From an uncultured Bacillota bacterium (lineage in GTDB: Bacteria; Bacillota; Clostridia; Peptostreptococcales; Anaerovoracaceae): a stretch of 64,000 bases of DNA. Where the stretch lies: the NCBI GenBank assembly GCA_927441425.1, contig CAKMKG010000017.1, forward strand, positions 82,498 through 146,497, read 5' to 3'. The first letter of the stretch is position 1. Each line of letters starts with the position of its first letter. Below the pieces are notes generated by a model that worked only from the letters and a program-made list of their open reading frames with translations, ran no database searches and was not told the DNA's origin. Positions 8,498 to 18,200 of the stretch are shown one piece after another. The position numbers were made by a program, and so were the translations under genes.

Positions 8498-9397
8498 TTA
8501 TTCGGCTCGATCGAACAGCGCGGTACTGAGATATTTTTCGCCCCGGTCGGCGAAACAGACCACGACAAAGCCCGCATCGATTTCTTTCATGCATTCCAGT
8601 GCTGCAATCATGGCCGCACCGCTGCTCATGCCAACAAAAATACCTTCCTGCAATACGATGGACCGTGCCATGGCAAAGGCTTCCTCAGATTCGATCACCA
8701 CGGTTCGGTCGATCTTTGACGGATCATAAATCTCAGGAACGATGGCTTCTTCCATATTTTTCAGACCTTGGATGTAATGCCCTTTGACAGGATGCGCCTC
8801 CACGATCTGAATCTTTGGGTTTTTATCCTTCAGGCCCATGCCGACCCCCATAATCGTGCCGGAGGTACCCAATGCGGATACAAAATGAGTTACTTTACCA
8901 TTTGTATCCTCCCAGATTTCATTGGCGGTGGTCTGATAATGGGCTAATTTATTATATTCATTGGAAAACTGATTCGGCATGAAGTATTGGTCAGGATACT
9001 TCTGAACCAGCTCGTGGGCTTTCCTGATGGCGCCGTCGGTTCCCAGGGCAGCGTCGGTCAGAATTGTCTTTGCCCCAAAGGCCTCGATCATCTTGCGGCG
9101 TTCCACGGAAACCGCCTCACTCATGACGATCGCCACGGAGTAGCCTTTCACCGAACCGATCATGGCCAGACCGATCCCAGTATTTCCGGAAGTCGGTTCG
9201 ATGATTGTTTTACCGGGAGTCAGTGCACCGCATTCCTCTGCCTGTTCGATCATTTTCAGTGCGATACGGTCCTTTATGCTTCCGGTAGGATTGAAACCCT
9301 CTATTTTTGCATACAGCGGAATCTGTGGCTTTGGGTTTAATTTGTTTATTCTCACCAATGGTGTTCTTCCTATCGTATCTAAAATATTGTCATACAT
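8498..9397 (-). CDS. cysK: Cysteine synthase (O-acetylserine sulfhydrylase)
   Basis: 299 residues, a typical length for CysK/CysM. It makes cysteine from O-acetylserine and sulfide using PLP. Lys42 in NPTGSIKDR binds PLP; PTSGNTG (about 67-73) is the substrate and phosphate loop; ALGTSGTIMG is the glycine-rich PLP-phosphate loop; MSSGAA near the C-terminus contacts the cofactor ring. The minus-strand ribosome site GGGAGGG sits about seven bases before ATG 9397. Monocistronic, bounded by its own hairpin at 8446. The SIKDR form is seen in CysM as well as CysK, so the isozyme is not settled. Confidence 0.93.
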   Translation of the reverse strand: MYDNILDTIGRTPLVRINKLNPKPQIPLYAKIEGFNPTGSIKDRIALKMIEQAEECGALTPGKTIIEPTSGNTGIGLAMIGSVKGYSVAIVMSEAVSVERRKMIEAFGAKTILTDAALGTDGAIRKAHELVQKYPDQYFMPNQFSNEYNKLAHYQTTANEIWEDTNGKVTHFVSALGTSGTIMGVGMGLKDKNPKIQIVEAHPVKGHYIQGLKNMEEAIVPEIYDPSKIDRTVVIESEEAFAMARSIVLQEGIFVGMSSGAAMIAALECMKEIDAGFVVVCFADRGEKYLSTALFDRAE

Positions 9398-9480
9398 ATG
9401 CCTAACCCTCCCATTTCCATAGCAATACTATACTATTCATTCATGACATTCAATATAAAGGAAGAAATTTTAATTTTTTT

Positions 9481-9510
9481 TTGAAGTTTAGAAAGTATTA
9501 TTGTTATAAA
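9481..9510 (+). promoter_or_regulatory. Possible promoter for the beta-helix protein gene
   Basis: TTGAAG (9481-9486), an 18-base spacer and TATAAA (9505-9510). It lies in the 231-base AT-rich gap between divergent genes; a second AT-rich hexamer (TAAAAT, 9541) offers an alternative -10. Weak evidence. Confidence 0.35.
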
Positions 9511-9628
9511 ATAGGTATATAAAAACGGAAGACTTTCTGATAAAATATAGACATATTGTTTCGAAAGAAAATGGCAAGAATGGTTCCAAGCTTTATAAAT
9601 AGCAACCCCTGCCCCAGGAGGATAATTT

Positions 9629-11173
9629 ATGAGGAAGATGTTTTTTATTAATTTTTTCATGGCATTATTCATCATTGTTGCATTATCTTTAAATGCCAAT
9701 GCCGATCTCCCTATTGCGGCGGCTGTATCCGACAGTTATTTTATCTCCGCTGAAGGTTCCGATTCCAACCCGGGAACGGAGGAAAAGCCGTGGAAAACCA
9801 TTCAGAGAGCAGCGGAAGCTGCTGCTCCGGGAAGTACTGTCTACATCAAGGCAGGAATCTATTACGAGAGAATCGATATCAAGGTTTCCGGCAAGTCAGC
9901 AGACGAACCCACTATTTTCAGAAATTATAAAAGTGATCAAGTAATCATAGACGGGTCTCAATCCTCTGCCTCCGTGCAAGAGGACCTGATCCATGTCAGC
10001 AATCAGAGCTTTGTTCAGCTGATCGGTCTGGAGCTTGTGAACAACATAAACGAGGAGGATGACTTCTTTGTAACCGGAATCGGCGTATGGGGCAAAGGAG
10101 AAGGAATCGAAATCAGAAACTGCAAAATACATCAAATCCGGTACACCGGTGATTCAGCTGACTCAGGGGCCCAGGCTATCGCGGTCTACGGCAGGGACGG
10201 TACCGATTCCATCACAGGACTTGTGATTGACGGAAACGAGATTTGGGATATCATGTGCGGCTCAAGAGAGGCGATTGCAATCAGTGGCAATGTGGATGGA
10301 TTCCAATTTACCAATAACTATATTCACGATAACAATAATACCGGTTTGGCACTCATGGGAGATAAAAAGCTTGGTAAGGAACCGGTTTGTCCCATAGAGG
10401 AAGATAACCGTGCAAGGAACGGTTTTGTTGGATATAACAAAATAGAGCGGAACAGTCGAGGGGCGAATCCAAGCAATCAGACGGATTTTGGAGCGGCCGG
10501 AATTTGTGCGGACGGAGCAAAGGATATCACCATCGCATATAATACGTGTGCGGAAAATGATGTCGGTATCGTAGTGGGAAATGAAACGAGAAACAAGGTG
10601 AGCAGCGGTATCCTCGTAAGGGACAACCTGATTTTCCGCAACAATGCCGGCGGCTTGCAGGTGGGCGGTACTGATGTAAACAGAGGCTGGGCGGTAGACT
10701 GCAGTTTCCTGAACAATACTCTGTACAGCAATGCTACAAAAAATAAGGAACGGGGCGAAATCAATATTGCGAAGAGTCACAATCTCGAGTTCAACAGCAA
10801 TATCATCTATACCGGGGCACAAAATCTGGTGGTTGCCACAGAAAATTTCGGTGCGGAACACGTCTATTATATCTCCTTTGATAATAATCTATACTATGGG
10901 CCGGGTGGTTCCCGGGGACTCAGGTTTAAAGGGATCGATACGGGTCTGACGGGATTGAACATGTGGAAAAACAAAACCAAGCAAGACAGCAGCTCCAGAA
11001 TCGCAGACCCAAGGTTTGTCGATGCTGCAAATGGAGACTTTCGTTTGCTGCAGGGTTCCCCGGCCATTGACTTCGGCAATCCGAACCACATTCTAGGCGA
11101 GGGCGAAACAGATTTTAGCGGAGAGAAGCGAATCAACGGCAAGGCAATTGACTGCGGAGCATATGAATATTAA
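9629..11173 (+). CDS. Secreted right-handed parallel beta-helix (pectate-lyase-like) protein
   Basis: 514 residues with AGGAGG seven bases before the ATG. A signal peptide is clear: RK, a hydrophobic core (FFINFFMALFIIVALSL), then NANADLPIAAA. The mature start YFISAEGSDSNPGTEEKPWKTIQ is split here as the DUF1565 hallmark: S-x-x-G-D-x-N-P-G-T then PWKTIQ. After it come repeated short rungs such as IEIRNCKIH, FQFTNNYIHDNNN, ITIAYNTC, ILVRDNLIFRNN and CSFLNNTLY, the pattern of a right-handed parallel beta-helix. It ends RINGKAIDCGAYEY, a common C-terminal motif of such proteins. These folds bind or cleave polysaccharides, but no lyase or hydrolase active site can be assigned. Probably acts outside the cell on wall or matrix glycans; inference. 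Confidence 0.85.
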   Translation: MRKMFFINFFMALFIIVALSLNANADLPIAAAVSDSYFISAEGSDSNPGTEEKPWKTIQRAAEAAAPGSTVYIKAGIYYERIDIKVSGKSADEPTIFRNYKSDQVIIDGSQSSASVQEDLIHVSNQSFVQLIGLELVNNINEEDDFFVTGIGVWGKGEGIEIRNCKIHQIRYTGDSADSGAQAIAVYGRDGTDSITGLVIDGNEIWDIMCGSREAIAISGNVDGFQFTNNYIHDNNNTGLALMGDKKLGKEPVCPIEEDNRARNGFVGYNKIERNSRGANPSNQTDFGAAGICADGAKDITIAYNTCAENDVGIVVGNETRNKVSSGILVRDNLIFRNNAGGLQVGGTDVNRGWAVDCSFLNNTLYSNATKNKERGEINIAKSHNLEFNSNIIYTGAQNLVVATENFGAEHVYYISFDNNLYYGPGGSRGLRFKGIDTGLTGLNMWKNKTKQDSSSRIADPRFVDAANGDFRLLQGSPAIDFGNPNHILGEGETDFSGEKRINGKAIDCGAYEY

Positions 11174-11308
11174 ATGAATGGAACCTTTGCGGCATACGCT
11201 ACGTCTAAAGGGATATTAACAAATATAGGAAATTCTAATATTGTTAATGATGTAAATACATTGGAATTTTATTGATACCGGATTAGGGAAAGGATTAGGG
11301 ATTATGAA

Positions 11309-12052
11309 ATGAGCGAACTGAAAAGTAAAATCACTGGAAACATTATTATTGCAATTATTGTTGCCCTTGCGATTGTCGCAGCATCGATGATTTTAGCCGA
11401 TGGAGTCGTAAAGATCAAGGGCGGTAACAACCGGATCATCGTCACCGGATCGGCCAAGCAGCAGATCACCTCCGATCTCATCGTTTGGACTGGAAGCTTT
11501 AATGCAAAGTCACCGGTTCTTCAGGATGCTTACGCGCAATTGGAAGCTGAAAAGAGCAGGGTAATGGACTATCTTTTGAAACAAGGTGTTCCCGAGAAAG
11601 AAATTGTATTTTCTTCTATTAACACCGGAACCTATTACATAATACTGCCAAACGGCCAGTATACAAGCGATATTGATTATTATGAATTGTACCAGAGCGT
11701 CACCATAAGCTCCGAAGAAATCGAAAAGATCACGGAGATATCCAGAAATGTTACGGAGCTCATCAATGAGGGGATACAGTTCCAGTCCAATTCACCCCAA
11801 TACATGTACACCAAGATTGCGGACATGAAGGTCACCATGCTTGCCGAGGCCACCAAGGATGCCAGAAAACGTGCTGAAATGATTGCGGAAAACGCCGGAA
11901 ATACCCTTGGGAAATTGACCTATGCCGACATGGGAGTGATTCAGATTACCCCACGCTATTCCAATGAAGTATCTGATTATGGAATGAACGATACCTACTC
12001 ATTGGAAAAAGAAATCACCGCTATCGTCCACTGTGAATTTGAGATTCAATAA
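11309..12052 (+). CDS. SIMPL-domain (DUF541) membrane-anchored protein
   Basis: 247 residues. One N-terminal hydrophobic helix (IIIAIIVALAIVAASMIL) would anchor it to the membrane with the rest outside. The body begins RIIVTGSAKQQITSDLIVWTG, the start of the SIMPL/DUF541 fold (compare E. coli YggE and periplasmic BP26), with VMDYLLKQGV and ATKDARKRAEMIAENAG in the usual helix positions, and ending YSLEKEITAIVHCEFEI. The function of the family is unsettled (oxidative stress and oligomeric ring proteins have been described). It follows the beta-helix gene by 135 bases, a gap with an imperfect inverted repeat (11215-11248, arms ATTAACAA/TTGTTAAT), and ends at a strong terminator. Confidence 0.82.
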   Translation: MSELKSKITGNIIIAIIVALAIVAASMILADGVVKIKGGNNRIIVTGSAKQQITSDLIVWTGSFNAKSPVLQDAYAQLEAEKSRVMDYLLKQGVPEKEIVFSSINTGTYYIILPNGQYTSDIDYYELYQSVTISSEEIEKITEISRNVTELINEGIQFQSNSPQYMYTKIADMKVTMLAEATKDARKRAEMIAENAGNTLGKLTYADMGVIQITPRYSNEVSDYGMNDTYSLEKEITAIVHCEFEIQ

Positions 12053-12069
12053 CAATCTGCGAAGAATCG

Positions 12070-12107
12070 CTCCCGTCTCTTATAAAATAAGGAACGGGAG
12101 TTTTTTT
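12070..12107 (+). terminator. Rho-independent terminator after the SIMPL gene
   Basis: CTCCCGT (12070-12076) pairs with ACGGGAG (12094-12100), directly followed by seven T. Confidence 0.9.
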
Positions 12108-12234
12108 ATGCCTGAGAAGTAGCTTCAACTACTTATTTTGGGAAACGAAGGAATGAATGAATAGATTAACGGCAATCAGGAAATAGTATAGTAAGTATGA
12201 ATAGAAATTAAGTCATAATTTAGGAGATATAAAA

Positions 12235-15200
12235 TTGGGTTTGAATTTGTATTATTTTTTTGGAATTGGTATTGCGATATTGATTGCAGTGCTTTTATTT
12301 TTTGTATTATTTCGCATGCATATCAATAGGAGTGTTGCATTCCGCGGAACTTCTTTGTCTGAAGAGATCCTTGAGGATCATGCCAGGACCATCGCGCGGG
12401 AGCATTCTATTTCATCAAAACGAAATGTAACGAATTGGCCGCTTGTTCGAATGAATGACAATTACAGTTCTATCTTGTCTGTCTGCAAGAACCTGAATGA
12501 AGATGTTATACAAAAGAGGATGGTGCCTCCTGCTGCAGAATGGCTGCTGGACAATTTTTATATTGTTGAAGAACAGGTAAAAAGCATCCGGAGAGATCTG
12601 ACGAAAAAGGAGTACTATACGCTTCCTGTGCTCACCAAGGGTCCGTTTAAAGGGTACACAAGAATTCTAGCCATCGCTATGGAACTGGTGTCCCATACGG
12701 ATGGTCAAATCGAAATCAACACTTTGCTGAAATATCTGGAGGCCTATCAATCCCATACGGTTCTTTTAGAGCGAGAAATCAGCATCATACCGATCATGAT
12801 CAAGCTTGCACTCATAGAAAACATCCGAATGATCAGTGAGAAAATCCAGGAAACAAAAGTGCAGTGGAACCTTGCCGATGAAATTTTCGATAAATGGATG
12901 GCGGAGGATGAAGTTGATATAGAAAAAATCATAAAATTATTTAAGAATAATATTACCATTATGGACGAGATCGAACCATCCTTTATAGAGCATTTGTTTT
13001 ATCGGCTGAGACGATCCGGGCGAAGCTACTCCAATGTATTGAGATACATTGATGAAAATCTTGACAAATACAACACAACCGCAGAATCCATTGCTCAAAA
13101 AGAGCATAATGATCAGGCGGTATCTACCGTTTCAATGGGAAATTGCATCGCAAGCTTAAAATATATCTCGAGCTTTGACTGGTCTGAAATATTCGAAACG
13201 GTTAGTTTTCTTGAAAATATTCTAAGGCAGGATCCGGATGGAACGTATCAAAGGATGGATATCAACTCCCGGAATTATTACAAAAGACAAATCGGGATGC
13301 TGGCGAAAGGGTATCGTGTATCGGAGCTTCATATCGCAAAGGAGGCAATCGAGCTTGCCGGGAAGGCTTCTCTGGAAAAAAAGGCAGAGGATGAGGGAAA
13401 TAGTCACAGCAAACGATGCCATGTCGGATATTATCTGGTGGGAAAAGGGTTGGAACTGCTGGAAAGCAGACGTAAAAGAGAACAAAAGTATTTGGAAAAA
13501 CTGAAAAGCCAATTGTCAAAAAATCTTGGACAGATCTATCTGAGCTTTATCGTTGGATTCACAATACTGATTGTGGCCTTTGCAACCAATTATGCAATCA
13601 ATCTTTCAAGAGACACAAATATTTATCTTATCATACTTGCAGGCCTGGTAGCATTGATCCCTTCCTCGGAAATTGCTGTTTCCCTTGCGAACTGTCTGGT
13701 ATGCAAAGTGAAAAAACCCGCTTTTTTTCCGCGTCTGGAGCTGAAGGACGGGATTCCTGGGCCTTTGTGCGCGATGGTGGTGATTCCCGCTTTGCTGACG
13801 GATAATAAACGGGTGGAGCAGCTGCTGGAAAACATGGAGAGTCATTACCTTGCAAATAGGGAAAAGAATCTTTACTTTGCCTTGCTGGGTGCATTCGCAG
13901 ATGCAAACGAGCCAAGCAAAGAAAGTGATGCAGGAATTTTACGAGTCGCTTCGGAAGGGATAAAAGCACTGAATTTAAAATATGCCGAGGAAGGGAAGGA
14001 CGTATTCTATTTTTATAATCGATTGAGAAAGCTGAATGAACGCGATAACAAGTGGACAGGATGGGAGAGAAAAAGAGGAGCATTGATGGAATTGAATGAA
14101 ATGCTGCTCGGATCTCAGGAGACCAGCTTTATTTTTTATTCCAACGGAAAGCTTCCAACCACTGATATTAAATATGTAATTACCCTGGATGCTGATACCA
14201 TGCTTCCTTTCGGAATGGCAAAAAAAATGATCGGTGCCATGGCACATCCTTTGAATCTTCCTGTGATCGATCCTAAAAGGGGGATTGTTACAGACGGATA
14301 TGGGATCATGCAGCCTCGCGTTTCCTTCGATATAGAGAGTGCAAACAGATCCATCTTTTCAAGAATCTATACAGGGCAGGAGGGATTGGATCCCTATTCC
14401 AGTGCAATATCCGATGTGTATCAAGATCTCTTTGGCGAAGGTATTTTTACGGGGAAGGGTATCTATGAGCTGAAGACCTTTCATAGGGTATTGAAGGATG
14501 CAATCCCGGAAAATGCTATCTTAAGCCATGATCTTCTGGAAGGGTCCTATGTAAGAGCCGCACTTGTCACCGATCTGGAACTGGTGGATTCTTATCCCAC
14601 AAAATACAATTCTTTTATGGCGAGACTGCATCGATGGATTAGAGGGGATTGGCAGTTGATTCCCTGGCTTTGCAGAAGGGTAAGCAACGGAAAAGGAGAA
14701 CGGAATAAAAATCCCTTATCCTATATTTCAAGATGGAAAATTGCAGACAATTTAAGAAGAAGCCTGATTACACCATCCCTATTGGTCTTATTATTGGCAG
14801 GCTTGAGTATCCTGCCCGGCAGTGGAAATCTCTGGGCCGGTCTTGCTGTGGTCTCGCTGGGGCTGCCATTTTTATTGAACCTTTTCGAACAAGTAAGGAA
14901 GCGAATCAAATACGATAAAATCAAGCGATACAGGCCCGGTTTCTTTGGGATAAAATCCTCACTATTTCAATGTATTCTGTCCCTCGTTTTTTTACCGTAT
15001 CATGCGATCAGAGTCATGAATGCAATCTTTGTAACACTTTTCCGCGTTCTCATATCAAGAAAGCATATGCTGGAATGGGTTACCTCAGCGGATGTGGAAA
15101 AGTCTCAAAGCGGTTCGCTGAAAAGCTATTTGTATCACATGAGCTCAAGTTGGATATTTGGTTTGACTGCGCTGGCATTTGCATATTATTTAAAACCCGA

Positions 15201-18200
15201 GAGTCTGATTTTTGCTTTTCTCCTTTTTATAATCTGGGGATGCGCTCCCTTCATCGCATGGAAGATCAGTAAAGAGGATGATCTAGAGAAGGAAACACTT
15301 GGAAAAGCAGATTTGATCGAACTCAGAAAAATAACCAGAAGGACCTGGAGATATTTTGAGGAGTTTGCAAATGCAAAAAACAGTTATCTGGTTCCGGACA
15401 ATTTCCAGGAGGATCCCCCCAGAGGGATTGCATACAGATCCTCACCGACGAATATCGGTTTGGGGCTTCTTGCTTCGATCTCAGGGAGAGATATGGGTTA
15501 TATCGGAATCAAAGAAATGATCGAGTCCATATCAAAAACAGTTGCCACCATCGAGAAAATGGAAAAATGGAATGGACATCTCTATAACTGGTATGATACC
15601 AGAACCCTAGAACCGCTTCATCCATTGTATGTGTCTACGGTGGACAGTGGGAACTTTGTATGCTATCTGATCACCCTTGTGGAAGGCTTGAAAGCCTATC
15701 TTTCGATGCCGGTGGTCGATCAGGTTTTGATCAGAGGAATCAAGGATACGATTCGTAACGGCCTGGAAGAGGGAGAAGGGCTTCCGGCTGAATTCGCCTT
15801 TCTTGATTTAGTAGAGAAAGACAATAAAATCGATCTGATCCTATGGAGTGAGGCCTTGGATGAATTGATCGGAGGCAAGGCGATCGCAGAGATAAAAAAG
15901 CCGATCTGGAAAGCTAAGGTAGAACAGATGGGAAAATTGTTCAAGGCAGAGTTAGTTACCTTTGCACCTTGGCTGTCGTTGGTGGAAGCAATTCCTGCTG
16001 AGTTGTATCATGAAGCACTTGCGGAGGAAACAAATCAATTACTGCGTATTCTGGCTCAAAATGCGACGCTGAATGAGCTATCTGAAAGAAATAAAAGCAT
16101 ATTGAAACAGATTGATCATTTGACAAAATGCACGGTAAAGATCAAAGGTGAAGCCTTTGAAGAAGGGTTCGCCTGGCTGAATCAAATCATCGGCACCGTA
16201 CTGAAATCAGATAAATTCTGCACGGATTTTATGGAGCAGTACCGACAAGTGATCGACCGGATCGAGACGCTTTCAGCGGACATCAGCTTCAAGCCGTTAT
16301 ATAGTGAAGGCAGAAAGCTGTTTTCCATTGGCTATCATGTGGAAGAAAAAAAGCTGACGAACTCCTACTATGATCTGCTCGCATCCGAAGCAAGACAAGC
16401 CAGCTATATTGCTATTGCAAGAGGAGAGGTCCCACCGAGGCACTGGTTTATGTTAGGCAGACTACTCACGGTAGTGGATCGTTATCAGGGGCTGGTATCC
16501 TGGAGCGGAACCATGTTTGAATATCTGATGCCGCTGCTTTTGATGAAGAGCTATCGAAATACGCTGCTGGATGAAACTTATTCCTTTGCTGTAAAAAGTC
16601 AGCAAAAATACGGGAAAGTAAGGGGCATGCCCTGGGGCACTTCGGAATCTTCCTTTCATTCGCTGGATATCAATCTTGATTATCAGTACAAAGCTATCGG
16701 TGTGCCTTGGCTTGGGTTGAAAAGAGGTTTGGTGGAGGATGCAGTGACATCTCCTTATTCCACGTTCATGGCGCTCATGGTCAATCCGGAGGAAGCCTAT
16801 CAAAATATAAAACTATTAAAGGCCGAGGGGCTCGAGGGCCCCTACGGATATTATGAGGCTGCGGACTATACGCCGGAGCGGACTAATTTTCAGTCACAAA
16901 AGGTAATCATAAAAAGCTTTATGGCACATCACGAGGGTATGAGCTTATTGGCATTGAATAACTATTTAAATCATAATATCATGCAAAAACGCTTTTCCGC
17001 AGACCCGGCGGTCAGAGCGGCCAGGCTTTTACTGCAGGAAAAAATCCCAGTCAATATCCTGTTTACAAAGGATAACAAGGAGAAAATAGCAACTCCGAAA
17101 GCAAAAATTTACAGAGATAAGGGTGCTTACAGAAAATTCACGACACCGGATTTTGAACTTCCAAAATCCCATATTTTATCAAACGGAAATTATTCCGTGA
17201 TGGTTACGGATAAAGGAACAGGTTACAGCAGAAGCAAAACAGCAGATATTTCCAGATGGAGGGAAGACCCGGTAATCGACAGCTATGGTATGTTCTTCTA
17301 TGTTAAGAACGTTACCACAAATCAGCATTGGTCTGCCACGTATTCTCCGTTAAATGTTTTACCGGATCGATATGAGGTGGTGTTTACGCCGGACAAGGCA
17401 GCTTATCACAGGGCGGATGGAGAAATTGAAACGACTCTTGAGGTGGTTGTCGCCTCCGATGATAATGCGGAAATTAGAAAAGTAACCTTAAAAAATAACG
17501 GAGATGTCCCTTACATCATAGAGGTGACCAGCTACTTTGAAGCCGTACTGGCTTCCAGAAACAGTGATGTGGCACATCCCGCCTTCAGCAATCTCTTTGT
17601 GAGGACCGAGTACCATCCTGCATATAACGCGCTGCTGGCAAATCGGCGACCAAGGGGTCAGGAAGAAAAAGAAATGTGGATTGCTGAAATTCCTGTCATC
17701 AATGCTGATATCGTAGATGATATCCAATTCGAAACAGATCGAATGCAATTTATAGGAAGAGGACATACGGTTTTTCATCCTGCTGCTCTTGGACGGGAAA
17801 GACCGTTGTCAAATACAGTGGGTGCAGTTTTGGATCCGATCCTCAGTCTGAGAATCAAGGTTAACATCGAGCCGAACGAGACTGCGGAACTTGCCTTTGT
17901 GACTGTAACGGCTGGAAGCAGAGAATCAATCATTGAGCTTCTTGATAAATATGATAACATGGAAGCCTGCGATGCTGCATTTTGGCTGGCGCTGACCAGA
18001 AGTCAGGTGGAAACGAAGTATCTGAACATCAAAGCGCAGGAGATGGAATTGTATCAGAATATGATTTCCCACATTCTGTTTCAGAGCTCTCAAAGGTTGA
18101 AATATATACACCTGATTCAGGAGAATAAGAAGAGTCAGCCTTCCTTGTGGGCGTATGGAATCTCAGGAGACAGACCGATCATTCTTGTTGTACTCGATAA

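Noticed and set aside
13222..14083. Minus-strand open frames inside the glucan synthase
   Set aside because: No ribosome sites or recognisable domains, and the plus-strand gene is continuous and clearly coding.
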